DNA of 64,000 nt from Talinum fruticosum (taxonomy: Eukaryota > Streptophyta > Magnoliopsida > Caryophyllales > Talinaceae), in the NCBI GenBank assembly GCA_021018815.1, contig JAITYX010000100.1, positions 1,302,001-1,366,000 of the forward strand, written 5' to 3'. The notes under the pieces were generated by a model that worked only from the letters and a program-made list of their open reading frames with translations, was not told where the DNA came from and did not search any database. The translations under genes and the position numbers were made by a program. Shown here piece after piece: positions 50,622 to 63,889 of the stretch; position 1 is the stretch's first letter, and every line of letters starts with the position of its first letter.

Positions 50622-52181
50622 GTGGGAGGGCACATACATTCACATATGGTAGGTGATGTGGGGAGGGAATGGAAATTTAAAAAAAAAAAAAGAATTTGGA
50701 ATAATAATATAGGAAGGTGGTGGGAAAGATAGGTGGAATCATGTAATAAATTAAAAAGCTTTGCCACCCTTCAATAAAGGCATAGTCCAATGTACAAAAA
50801 TAATGCAAAATTAGTTTAGGCAAATTTTTAATTTTATGGCAATTGCCTCAAATCATTGTCGAGTCGACCCAAATTACAATCCTGGGGAGGCCATCAAAAT
50901 TCTATTCACAATTTTTTTTAACGATAATTAAAATTTAATTTGGTTATATTTATTAAAAAAATCCTTCCCAATAAAGAAATAAATAAATAAATAAAAGATC
51001 ACATAATTTTTTATTTACAAAATAATACTACCTTCATTAATATATGATTTACGTGTAAATTGTATTTTTTATAATTTTTATTTTTCTCACATTCAACTAA
51101 ACATTACATAAATTTTATATTTATTCGCTTTATAATTGTATATTGTAATCATATTATACGATTTTTTTATTTATCTGAATGACAATTCTTAAAAGAGATA
51201 AAAAGTAAAAATTAAAAGTCAGCCGACAGTGGCGTGATGGGGAAATATATAATTTAGGTGTTTAGGTCATAGGCCACGGGGTGAATGGGTCCAAATGAGT
51301 TTGACTGCATTAAAGATGGACTCCTAATTAATTTGCCTTGAGATTTCTGTTCTCAAACATTTTTATAAACTTCATGGGTGAAGAGAGAGAGAGAGAGATT
51401 ACTGTGGATTACATTACTTAATTACTCCTTTGGCTACTTAACCTCATAATTAAGCAGATGTATTAAGCTCGTAACAAGGTTTATGATACAGCTCGAAACA
51501 ATTAACCCGTATTAACTCATACCAACTCGTAATAGCTTAATTTTAACCGATTGTAACAATTTATAATAATTTATAATTAATTTTTAACAGTTAAAACAAA
51601 CAGACTCGACCATACATTAATGTGGCAAGAGCCACTTGCACTTATGCCTAGAGTGAGTGAATATTTACAGGTAATAAGCAGTCTGGGATTTGAACGAGTG
51701 AGTGATGAGAGTGAGGTGTTACACGTGCATTTTAGTGAGAAGCTACATTGAGGCACGTGGAGTTAGTCACTGAAGACTAGCAAAGATCTCAGATTAATTT
51801 GAGTTAATTAATGCATTAAGTGGAAGCTGCTTGGAAGTATCAGTGAAAACCCATTTACAATGTGGATTGTTCCTTCATTAATTCTTTCCCACCGTTTGGT
51901 TTAATTAGGGTATATATTCTACTTTATGTTAAAAAAAAATTATTTATATTTTATATTCGTTTATATTTTTACTTACGTTTATGTGTGTTTTGTATGTAAA
52001 TTTGAATAGACCCTAATCATATTATCCCCACTATAAAAATTTCACCCTTTAAAAAACGTAATTATCATTATTCGGTCCCAAAAATTATAGGAGTCATTAT
52101 AGAAGCATTACACTTTAATGACAGAATGAGTTGCTGTCACACAAGCTACATATTTATAATCTTAGGAGTCCTTTTTAAAAA

Positions 52182-52222
<41 letters not shown>
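52182..52222. repeat. (ATT)n microsatellite
   Basis: About 13 uninterrupted ATT units. Confidence 0.95.
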
Positions 52223-52223
<1 letters not shown>

Positions 52224-53376
52224 TCAAAAAAAATAGAAGTAATTTATTTAGATTTGGCAAATAATCACGAGGCATATATTAATTATTATGTAGAGATTAC
52301 GATGAAGGAACCATATATACGCAGATATCTTGGGTGATATCTCCTATATATTATTATGTAATAATATAAAGTTATAATATATTTTTTTATGAGAGACCAA
52401 ATTTATAATATATACTACAAATTAAATACTCCTACTGTATACGTACGATTATCATTAAGATAATATAATATTTGATAATTAAATAATAATAAGAGGGACA
52501 TGCAATTATATGTACAAAGCCCAAGCCATGTGAAGAGTTGATTACTTTTGTACTTCAATATATTTTCAATAATAATAGATTCACTAATTATAAATCACCT
52601 TTCTTTTTTATTTATTTATAGTAATTAATGATTGCAAAAAACCCACCAAGAAAAAGTAGAAAAATAGGCTGGAGTTCTTAATTTTAATTACATCACATGT
52701 GAGAAAATATGTCACTAAAAAAATCGATGCAATAAAAAAACAGGAAAAATATTCGGAGAACGAGATGTAAAGAATATCGTATATATGCCATGGAAAAAAC
52801 ATTGGTAAAGAATATTTTAGTAAATTTGAATAAATTCGGCAAAATAATTTTTACTTTTAATAGAATGAGATGTAAAGGTGGATATACACGGAAAATTTAA
52901 ATCTGATAACAATTTTAAGAATTTGGTACAAGTAATGTAATTAATATACACAAATAATTGGGCAAAATAAATAAATAGCCACTATATTGTCATGTCCCTT
53001 CCTCCCTCTTGTCAAAGGGGTTAATGGCGCAATGAACACCGATATATCTTCCTCCCTCCTCCCCTTTAAATATGAGGAAATAATTTATTCAGTTGAGAAA
53101 ATTAAGATAGAGGATAACTTATAACCTTGACACCATCTTTTCCTGAACCATTAAGTATATTGGGCCCAATATAGGTGAACCCGTTTACCAAGCTAAAAAA
53201 TATGTCTCTTCCTCCCTCTTCTTCATAGTCCTTGGAACCCTTTGGAGTATTAGAGTCAAGATCCAAAGCAAGATTTGTCGATGGAGAAGTACCACGGCAG
53301 TGTCAAATCAGTCCCTTTGTATTTTTTCCCCTGTTTATGTTACTTCAATTTTCGGAAATAGTCGTGAAATGTATTT

Positions 53377-53580
53377 TTTTTTGGTAAGCGGACGAACCTA
53401 TTGGCTCCTATCTCAGATGGAAGCGCCCAATAGCGCATAAGCTAGGGGTAGAGGGTGTCAACCCAATTCTCCACCACACACAATATCCTCACGATTGAGG
53501 AATATTGCTCCCCATATTCGAACCCGGGGGAGTGGGTGGAGGATAGAGTCGATGGCCATCACGCCACCGACCTCCTCGAC
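53377..53580 (-). mobile_element. tRNA-derived SINE with 14-bp target-site duplication
   Basis: The body of about 204 bp is flanked by identical 14-mers, cgtgaaatgtattt, at 53363-53376 and 53581-53594. On the minus strand it shows a box A-like gtggcgtgatggcc (53567-53554), a box B-like gggttcgaat (53524-53515) some 30 bp further on, and a 3' A-tail seen as the T run at 53374-53382. This is the full layout of a pol III, tRNA-type plant SINE mobilised by LINE machinery. The undamaged duplication points to a fairly recent insertion. Confidence 0.82.
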
Positions 53581-54605
53581 CGTGAAATGTATTTGTTTAG
53601 TGATATATTCGGTAGAAATTATTTTTAAAACTTGTAAGAATAATGTTAATTTCTTCGAAATAAAAACTACGACAATAATAAAGATAATATCCCATACTAA
53701 TAAGTTAACCATATTGCCAATATTACATTGCACATTTTTGTTTCGACTATTATAGTTAACGGTAAGTGGCAAGGAGCGGTAAGAAACAATTAAGAGTGTT
53801 TACAATATTAAAGACGACCCCATGAAACCGAAGAAGGATGAGGAGAAGCTCAAAGGTCACCATCTTCATCATGTCATTAGCCATGCTCATCATCATCATT
53901 ATCATGGTTGAGCTAGCATGATGAAGTATGAATAATTTACCAACAAGAGTTATATGGCATTATAAGGTTATAAACTACCACATGCATAAATGTGAGTAGT
54001 AAGGCTATAAACTACCATTTAGTCTTACCGATAAAATTAACTGTTCGAGTAATTGATAGCCGTACGAGTAATCATCAGATGATTTATGTAGTTTGAATGA
54101 ATAGTTGTTTAATTAGCTATTTGTTTGAAGAAAATGTGTTCAACACGTATGTTTTAAACTGTTGATGGTCGAAAATTGATTGGATTAAATCGTATAAGCT
54201 TATAAATATGGTAGTAGAGTATGCATAATTATCATATTATTAACTTTGATTATTTTTAAATTATAAGATTACACGTATAATAAGATTGATCAATGAGACT
54301 GTTTTGTATACATATTTATTTATTCATGCCTCAAATTCTCCAACCTGACAATTAATAATTAACTCAATGGCCCATTTCACATATCAATCTCTCTCATGAA
54401 TCATGAGGACCTGTTAATTTGATGGATCAGCCCATTAAAGCAATCGGACTTGATAGTGATCCACCACTCAAGCATTGTTTTTCTTATTGGGCCAGCCTCT
54501 CTAAATTATGTACTAGTATAAAAATTAATATAAATAAGATTTTAATTTAAAATTTTAATATAAGCTCATAACTTGCAGACGAATATATATATACAACCTA
54601 CAATG

Positions 54606-54845
54606 TCAATGAGGTATTGGTTTACCAATTAAGAATTGATGCATCAGGTGGATTACGTTATAGGTATGATCTCTCCGTATCCTTCTAAATGAGGTATTGG
54701 TTTACCAGTTAAGAATTGAAGCATTGGGTAGATTATGTTATAGGTACGATCTCTCCATATCCTTCTAAATGAGGTATTGGTTCACCAGATAAGAATTGAG
54801 ACATCAGATAGATTAATTTACGAGAACAATCTCCCCATATCGTGC
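54606..54845 (+). repeat. Minisatellite, three 81-bp units
   Basis: The phrase aatgaggtattggtttacca starts near 54606, 54687 and 54768, and each unit continues with aagaattga and atctctcc-atatccttcta. The third unit is the most diverged. Confidence 0.85.
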
Positions 54846-57800
54846 TATAATGTTAAAACCGACAAAATTAATCTTGAAAAAAAAGAGTGGTTGTGATTTG
54901 TGAAGGTTTATGGGTGTTTAGAAGGGGTAAGAGAGGAGAAAATTAAGGGAGTTGGGGCATGAATTGTCTTGAATGAGCAAGACCCATGAGACAGGCTGGT
55001 AAAAAGGGAAATGGGGCACACTAAATGATGATGGGTACATTTCATAATTGAACTTGTTCAAGGTTATTATTGGTTCTTCTGCCTCTTCCCCCTCCTTTTG
55101 TGCCCAAAAAGGGTCCATTTTCTACACCATTTTGGACAAGGACAACACACACATGTTTTTCCTTCTTAATCATAAGATGACTTAGATCTTTAGTGTGCAA
55201 ATAATAATGATAATTAATCTACTATTTGTCGATATTAATTAATCTAAATTTACTATTTTAGGGATTATTTTTGACGTAGTTTTATTAAATTCTGTATTAT
55301 AACATATGTTAATGATTATGTATTCAATTACTCCTGTTATGTTATTAATATATAGTTTAGTAATCAAAGACAGAAAATTTTATCGGGTGATTTCAAAGCA
55401 TAAATAAAAGCATGAAAAAGCTATATAGCATTGAAATAGTTGGGTTGCAAATTAATACATATGTGGAGCATCTCATGACTTTTGTGCTCATTTTACAAGG
55501 ACATGTTCTTCATAGATGGTCTATATATATTCCATCTAAAGTAAATTCCTCTAGCTAGGCTAAGGCATTTTAGATTTCTATCGGATTATAAAAAAAGGAA
55601 AAAGCCACTCTCTTTAATTTATACCAAAAGATATATTCATAATATCTCTTCTCTTGCCCTATTGCTCCTCCATATAGTGTAGAGCATACTTTTGGTAAGT
55701 ACAATGAAAGAAGCCTTGTGATTTTAGCAGAAATTCTGCCCTTCAAATTGGTCCCCAAAAAAAAAAAAGAATATATGATTAAGACCGCAATTTGTATTTT
55801 AGTTGGTTTAGATAAGTCAAGAATGGCAGTATAATACAACAAAGAAGGGAAAAATCGAACTTAAGAGAACTTCGATCTTGAACATTAAGTCAAGATCTCA
55901 TTGGTTATTTTGGTTGGTTAATAAGGCATTTATTACAAATACTACATGCAATTCACATTTGTCTCTCTAATTACTGGTTGTAAGCATACACGTACAACAA
56001 CAAATTAAAGAAGGCAGCATAGATGTAGATCTTAGTTAATCAATCGACCCAATTATCTTGAATGTTCGAACATAAAAATAGCACGTAAGTTAACCGACTC
56101 GGCTTATCGGACAATGGCTATTTCAAGGATATTTTGTTTCTCAATCGATCAAATCTACATGCATTCATGCTTTCAAAATTGTCCAAAAATTTAAAATAAC
56201 CCTTGTCTCAATTAGGGACAAATGATTTGTACATCAAAAGCCACAAATTCTTTGCAAATCTAAGTGTGTGGGTATTTCATCAGCCAAGCGTTCCCTCACT
56301 TCTCCATTTCTTTACCATACACCCCCTAAAAAAAAGGGAAAAAAGAAACCAACATGAACATATTCAATCAAGAATATATATATCCAATCAATCATTTCAA
56401 AACTTGTTTTTTTGGGCTAAGCTTTGTTTGGCCCCAAATTCCATTTCAAGAATAAAGGAAGGGGATGTGAAATTATTAGGGTTTCATAAACTTGAAGATT
56501 AGCAAGTTTCTAATGTCTTCACAACCACTTTTCTTTTTTTTTTTTAGCGACTAATTTTATGAATATATATTTTGATAATTTCAAAGATTTCGAAGGTTTT
56601 TTTTTTTTCTGTTAATAATTAATGATGACGAGGGTAATATGATTTAACCATTGAGACATTTTGATAAGAGAAAGAGTCTCATATCTTGTTAAAAAATAAT
56701 TCAATCAAAAGTTTCGAATAATATCAAATGACCGGAGTCTCGTATCTTCCCTGGAATGTGGAGAAAAATGACTTTATCTAGTTCAAACTTTCTCATAAAC
56801 GTTTTTGCGCTCATTCATAAAATTTCACAACTTTTCAACAAAGATACTGTTTAATTATTTTCTAAATCTTCAATCTTATTTTAGAATTTAGTTTCCGAAT
56901 TCTTTACAATTTCACACAGATAAGAATAGACTAAATGCGTGACTATTTTTAAAGTAATGAATATATTAATCAAAATCAAATCATATATTATTGTTAATTT
57001 GGTGGGAAAGTGGGCAGTCTAATCCGATTTTGGTAAGACATGGATCGTAGCAAGTAGTGAAGCATGTCGTTTTGATGGAGTAGATAATTTAGTGGGTGGC
57101 TCTATTTTGTAGGTAGAGTAATGGGATGTTGCTTTCGTTTCAGTCATTTCTCTCTTTTAGCCAGCATTCCATGTTAGTGGGCTTCTCCATGTATTGCCTT
57201 TGCATGCCCCCTCCTCCTTCCACGTAATTTGCACCCACAACATGTTACACAAATATGCAAATATCACCCAAATTTATCGGATTGGATAATTCGGAAGCAG
57301 GAGGGCATAATATTGAAAATCAATTTAATTTTAGCCAATTTATAACACTGCATACACGGAAAGGTTGAGGGGCCGGGGCGGGGCCGGGGCTGTCACCATT
57401 TGCGTCCACTTAATGACATGTACGCTCCTGATTGAAGTATGTATATAACCTATTGTGAGTTGATAACTATTAGTTTAAACTTTTATTTGATATTTACGAC
57501 CTAAAGGTTATATTTAATCTAAATTTATTTTTACCTATGCCTCGGTTTTCTCTACTATACATGCATAAAATACTTTATAAAACATTTAAATTATTTTGTA
57601 TGTATATGTATATATTTTCCTTTTTATGATTACAAGTTAATGTTGCCATCAATATTTCTTCTCCAATAAGAGGATGCTTCTTTTTTTTTTCTGGTCGTTG
57701 AAGACAAAGTGCAGAGGTCAAATCGATTTATGTTGACTGGTAAATTTTTTACAGCCCTTCACTTGTATGTTGTATATATTGAGTGCTTGATAGAATATTT

Positions 57801-58473
57801 TTCTTCATGACCCTTCACTTTTTGACTCTGACATACATATTTTTTATGAGGATAAAGAAAAACACAGTAAAAACTATTTTATGAGGCGGGAAAAGAAGTA
57901 AAAATACCTCACTACCGTGCGCTAATCTCGTGATAAAAGCATTTTTCAATGATTTTAGAGTGCTTTTACGAGGAGAAATCTTGTTGTAATTGATCCTTTT
58001 TTTTTTTTATAGTGTATTCCATTACTTATTTAAAGGTATTTACTTGTTCGACGATATATATAAGTACATTAAGTTCTGTACTTTATATATCATATAATAC
58101 GGGTATATTTTATAATTTAGAAATACGCAACTTTTTTACAGGTTAATTAAGAAAAGATTGATCGATATAGCATAAAATAAATGATATATGGAAGATGATG
58201 GTTAACTCGAGAATAACGGCACATTCTCTTATCTTAGTATGGAATTCTATATAATATGGGGAATAATATTCCAAGTAAAAAAAAAATGGAGCCGATCTGA
58301 TAAAACAATAATTTTGTACAAGCTAGTCTTACGACATTGATTAATTTTTGGTGATTTTATGTCTAGAAATGGAAAATATATTTCTAATACATCAGCTTAG
58401 AATACAAAACTATTGGATTAAAAGGCCAAAAAGAATCAAATTGCTCATATATATGCAATTGTAACGTTTCTAT
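54846..58473. other. AT-rich spacer before the bHLH gene
   Basis: No supported gene. There are T-rich runs and a short GC-rich patch, ggggccggggcggggccggg, at 57369-57388 that stands out from its surroundings. The part nearest 58473 should hold the 3' untranslated region of the bHLH gene. Confidence 0.45.
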
Positions 58474-61400
58474 TTAAGTATTTAAACTAGGACTAGGACG
58501 TCCGAGTTGTTGTTGTTGTTGCTGCTGCTGCTGCTGAAACTGTTGATGCATGGCCACCATCCTATTATATGCGTCCATCGTCATTGGCTGTACACAAAGG
58601 TTGAATTAGCATTCCAAGATGAATGATTGAATATACCAAAAACGAAGAAAAGTCTACCTGTTGTGAGTGTTGGGTGGAAAGATATGCGGATAGGGGATCG
58701 GTAGGAAGCATGGAGGGCTGATGAGATTGAGCACGATCTCCACCGATGGTAGAAGCACCGTCCCAAGTGACCAGTGGGATGAAACCCGACGGATTTAGGG
58801 CGGCGGTGACGGCCGGCCGTGCCAGGGCGGCGTTGATGTTCATGTTCATGTGATCGATGCCCATGCCCATACCCATACCCATTCCGGCCATTCCCATCCC
58901 CATTCCCATGCTCATCCCCATGCCCATCTGAGACATCATGGACATTTGGAGTTGTTGTTGGATGGCCATGGGCATCATCATGGGTGGCAAGCTCATCCTA
59001 CTCATCATTTGGACTTGGGCTTGTAGTTGCTTTAGGTAGTCTATCACTTCATCCAGCATTGATGCCTTGTCCGTCTGCCATGCATAAATCATGATGGTTA
59101 TCACATACATACATTCATTAATTGTAACATATAATTAGTATCATTAGTAAGATAATATCATCTCACCGAAGAAATAAATTCGCCCGCAGATCAAGTAAAT
59201 TTATATCTAACGCCTACTTAAGCATCATAACTGAGCATAAAAAATAACAACAAGAATCACAACAGACAGTAACAGTAGTACTCGTAGTAGCATTACATAC
59301 ATTTTAAACACAAAACTTTAAACAACAATCAATCTGCACTTTATTATTATAATAACACTAAAAGTTAGTAGAATGAGAAGAATACGAATCGATAAGTCAT
59401 CACTCTAAATTTAAAACTTATAATATAATGGAGGAAATAACAACCCATATTATAAATTTAAGTTTATCACTTTTTTTTTTGCTCTTCTTTTTCTTATACC
59501 TTTTCTTTTAAAATATTATTTTTCACCAATACCCTCCAACTTCTGACATCAAATATTTGAAGTGGTGGACCTCAACCAGCAACAAAAATGATTGAGAACC
59601 CTGAGAAGCTGAGAATAACAAATACTCTGAGTTTTTTGGCAAAAAAAAAAAAAGAAAAAGAAATACCCTAGTTGATGTGAACAATACATATGAAAAAAAC
59701 TGAAGCTTATTATGAATTAATGAGAAATGACTGGTCAAAATATTTTTGGGCCCAATTTTATGTGGTTTAGAGTGGAATTGGGCCACGATATCTCCACAGA
59801 AAGTGAATTTACCAAACTGTCCTTGCATATGTGGATGAGGAATATGCAGCCCAAAAGATCCATTGCCACTAGATAGTCCAACTTGTCCTTCATGTCCCCC
59901 ACCGAGGGTAATGACACAGCTTTGAGGGCAGCTTTGGCAATATCCATATAAATTTTGCTTCATATTTATTATCTTTTTAATGTACTTAGACATTTAAGTG
60001 TGTGTATATATTTATGTATATGTATTTTGACGTTGTACCCAAAAATGCGATGTGAAATTGGACACCGCACCATGTTGATTCACCGTGCCGACAGATGCGA
60101 TCGTATCGATACAGTACTTGAAACTCTGATTACAATAGTGGTGACCACTTGGCCGCCTAATTTTTCCCTTAGACACACGAATCCACCATGTCTCCGTTTT
60201 TTTATATGCCTTTTAATCCTGACATCATTGGACAAAAATGATAAGGAGACATATTCAATTTTTTTCTTTCCCTAATGGTTTTTTCATCTGTCAATGCACG
60301 TTTTATGACTTTTTACACTAAGCTATATTCACATTGCTACATCGAATACTTGCATTAGTATCATAAGTCTATAACAAATTCATACTACAACGTGGCGGAC
60401 ATTAGAAAAAACAGCTTAAACCCCTTCCTAATCTAAGAGGACGAGGCATAATAAATCAAGACGTATACTACTATCTTTGTCATAGTCTAGACCTATCAAA
60501 AATGTTATAATCTCTTCAGTATTAACCAATAGTTCAAAAGAATACCGCACAGAAAGGATAATATATCTTAAAAAACACATTCAGTCACAAAGGAGAACTT
60601 AAAGAAGGGAATAGAGACATACTAATATCATTCCGCTCTATACTGATTACTTATTTTCTCATCCTTAAACAAGAATCGGACCTATTTTCGACATTAATAT
60701 AGTTATAATCGAAGAGAATATTGTTGGAAAACGTTTTTCTTATCCTCAATTGAAACAAGGGGTATCCCCTACACTAGGGTTAGAAAGGAAAACCTAGCTA
60801 GACCATAAAAGTCAAAGGCAAGATGATAAAAATTGTGCAGGAGAGAATTCAATGCTTTCAATGTGTCTTGGATTTATTATGAAAAAGAAAAGAATCATAT
60901 CATATCAAAAAGGAGATATTTCATATCAATTTCCAAGGTGGTAGTGCCTTGATCAACTATTTACGCTCTCCACCTTTCCCCTTCCCCTTTGCCTTTGGCC
61001 CCCAATCCACATCATGGATGTTTAGAATAAAAGAACCCCCCAACAATTTGAGCCCAAAAGTGCCAAAAGTTATCATTGCCTATTCGTTCCCATTGGATAC
61101 TTGTAGTTTTCTCATCATATTTTTTCTTACTTGTGGAATTGATTAATATCAAACAATCTCATTTAAAATTCTAGTTTATTAGATTTTGAAATTAATGGAC
61201 AAGTGTTGATTATCGTAATTAGTAAAACTTTTAGTAATTTTTATCAGACGTCTCGGTTTAAATCTGATCTATATCAGTTTGTGTACCTATTTTACATATA
61301 TGAAACAGAACTACTAATAGTTTAATAATTGCGTTACGAGTTCTAACCACTACCTAAAACTATTGTCATCGTATTTATTGGATATACCCTTAGAATTTGG

Positions 61401-63889
61401 AATTAATGGGTAAGTGTTGATTATTGTGATTGGTAAAATTTTTAATGATTTTCACCAAATGTCTTGATTTAAATCCGATTTATATCAATCTTTGTACCTA
61501 TTTTACATATATAAAACAGTATTATTAGTAGTTTAATAATTGTGTTAAATCTCTAACCACTACATAAAACTATTGTATCCGTATTTACTGGATGTACCCT
61601 AAGTTACTAAACAACGTTATCTTTTTTAGGTATCATATTGACATTGGATATACAAAAAAATAAAAAATAATGTCAAAAAATATTAATTTTTGATGTAATT
61701 TATGACATGGGTGTGAGTATATGCCAAAAATAAACTCACATCCAAAATAAAATGAAGTAAATAAGTTTGGCGGCTCTGAGATTTTGGAATAACAGAATTG
61801 AGCCACGAGTATATATATACATGAGAACCAAAAAAAAAAAAAAAACAGTTAAAATTAGTGAAAAAAACATTTAATTAATTTGTTTTTGCAAGTACATAAA
61901 TGTACATACATACCTTACTTGAATTGGGAACCAGCTTTTGTAATGTCTTCATCCTCTGGTTGATCTTATCTCTTCTTTTCTGATACCCAAAAATAAAATA
62001 AAATAAAATAAATAAATAAATAAAAATCACATCAATATTGAGAATTTTATGCTCATCACATAAAATCGTATATATATTATGATGCCTGAATTTTTATATT
62101 AAATATTTTTATTAAAAATTATGATGAAATTGACATGTTTTAGTTAGTTTTTTTAAAAAAATTTTACAGTGACAAATAAGTGAAGGGTTCTTTTGTTTTA
62201 AATTAAAAAAAAGTCTTATTCAAGATTATGATAGTTGATGGCCGATAACATAAGAGAAAAACACGTAAATATGTAATAATGATTAGAAAACTATAACAAT
62301 GATGGATGAACTCATCTTCATCATCATCTAATATGATGATTAAATGATATAAATTTGTCCTTTTTCTCTTTAGATTAAGGAATACTATTTCGAGTGTAGT
62401 AAAATTATCTACATATGACTAATTAACGACACGTTATCGATTGGGTTGTATGTGGAAAGTGAATTTAACACGTCGGTGGGTGGGATAGTCCCTCAAATCA
62501 AGTTAGATTAAATGGCGGTCCAGTTCATGAAATGACTAGACCCATTAACTTCTCGTAAATTTTTTCGATAAAAACATCTGTATATTAGGAGGGATTAAAA
62601 GAACATACTCTTTCAGATTGATTGTGAATAGCAGCAGCTCGACTCCTTTTGGTTGAAACAGATGATTTACATGCTCCTTTCTTCTCGTTCTCTTCCTCCT
62701 CTCCTCCCTCTCTCTACAAAATTCGATAATCGAAGACAGTACATTTAAACGGAGAAGGAAGAATCGGATATAAGATTTAATGTATTCAAAACTTAAATTT
62801 AATTTTGTTAAACTAATATATTATCGATATTCCAAATTATTTTTTACTTGATGAAAAGAATTAAAATTTTAAGAAGCCCACCAACCTAAAATGGGTTTTT
62901 ACCTGAGGCCGGCTATGACAAACGGAGTCGTGGTCGTCGACGGTGATCGTCTTGGTGTTCTCCGGCGACGCCCCGAATGACGTGGACGTCAATCCATTCA
63001 TCCCTCCGCTCATCTGCTGACATGTGTCCCTTCTCATGTGGTCCCTCCTCGTGCTCTCTGACGCGCTCACGCTCCAATCCGACCCCGCTGGCACACGCCC
63101 TGCCGCGCTGCACGATCCCACGCGCGTCGCTGAGCACCCGACCCTGCACGCGCCGCCGTTGTTGGCGGTGGGGACAAGAGCGTCCATTGTCATTGAAATG
63201 GAGGCCGGGGCAGAGGGAGGGTCGAACCACGGGACAAGGTCGTCTTCTGGGTAGCACGCGCCACCTGGTGGCGGTGGGTTCTTCGTGGCTTGGTTGACGA
63301 TCGACTCGAGAGTGCCACTCGCCAGGTTGGATTTACTCGACACGCGCGGAAGGCCGAGGCCGTGCATTGTTAACTGCCCGTTTTCCCATGTCAGCTCCGC
63401 CACCTCGTAGTCTAACCTGTGGTTCATCTTTGTCAATTTCTCAAATTTAATTCTCAACAAATATTAAATAATAAAAAAATTAAATTTTAAAAATCAGATA
63501 AAATGTTGGTGATTGAAGAACAAGCATGTTTCACAAGCCAACTTTATGTACATACATGTTGATTCAAAATTTCAATAATTAGCAAATTCTTTATAGTAGT
63601 TTTCAAATTGATCCTTTTTATCAAGTGACACACGAATTAATTAGAAACACAGTTATAAACAAGTAACGCATATATTAACGTTTTATATAAGACCGTCTAA
63701 GAAGCGGAAAGGAAAAGGAGGGAGGTAGAGACTTACAAGGAGATATCGGGTCCGGTGGAGAGAGAGGTGGAGTGGGAGCGGGAGGCGATGGCTTTAGACG
63801 GCGGCGGGGGTGGAGGGGTGCTGCTTGTGGAGGTGGGTGTGGGGGACATCCTCAACTTCCCAGCTAGGAACACACTGATTTTGGTTCAT
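58474..63889 (-). CDS. UNE10/PIF-type bHLH transcription factor, six exons
   Basis: Exons: 63889-63737, 63416-62903, 62713-62609, 61979-61914, 59074-58658, 58587-58474. Exons 2-6 join in phase. Exon 1 opens MNQNQCVPSWEVED, the UNE10/PIF7-8-like start, but one extra C in the C5 run at 63841-63845 puts it out of frame; a second ATG at 63849 (MSPTPTSTSS) is in frame and would give 442 aa. Exon 2 has DYEVAELTWENGQ, an active-phytochrome-B-binding motif, then GTLESIVNQAT and DDHDSVCHSRPQ. Exons 3-5 build the bHLH: KRSRAAAIHNQSER, KRRDKINQRMKTLQKLVPNS, TDKASMLDEVIDYLKQLQAQ. His-Asn-Gln-Ser-Glu-Arg-Lys-Arg-Arg gives E-box/G-box contacts. Exon 5 then has a Met-Gly repeat, and exon 6 a run of nine or so Gln. 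It is probably a nuclear light-signalling or reproductive regulator, by family. Confidence 0.93.
59075..61913 (-). other. bHLH intron 4, 2.8 kb, with a 157-codon open frame
   Basis: The intron runs from the donor AAG/GTATGT at 61913 to the acceptor ggcag at 59075. It contains a direct duplication (61183-61606) and a minus-strand frame at 59993-59523 with fairly protein-like text, such as CVITLGGGHEGQVGLSSGNG and PHMQGQFGKFTFCGD, which I do not recognise. No splice signals tie this frame to the bHLH exons. Confidence 0.5.
61183..61606 (+). repeat. Direct duplication of a ~212-bp unit in bHLH intron 4
   Basis: The copies start near 61183 and 61395. Shared stretches include aagtgttgatta, gtacctattttacatata, agtttaataattg and ctaaccactac. 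The copies differ at many sites, so the duplication is not recent. Confidence 0.85.
61983..62024. repeat. (AAAAT)n/(AAAT)n microsatellite
   Basis: AT-rich pentamer and tetramer run in bHLH intron 3, immediately upstream, in the gene's sense, of exon 4's acceptor. Confidence 0.85.

Larger units (their letters stand above)
50622..54605. other. AT-rich spacer left of the minisatellite
   Basis: No supported gene. It contains a TTA microsatellite (52182-52222), short GA runs near 51383-51397 and the SINE at 53377-53580. The open frame at 53458-53772 overlaps the SINE and is not a gene. Confidence 0.5.

Noticed and set aside
53458..53772. 104-codon minus-strand open frame and its plus-strand partner
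   Set aside because: It overlaps the SINE and its target duplication and has no coding character.
31271..58473. Conserved microRNA precursors and tRNA genes in the spacers
   Set aside because: I looked for the mature sequences of the common conserved plant microRNA families that I remember and for tRNA box A/box B pairs outside the SINE, and found none. A folding or covariance search was not possible here.
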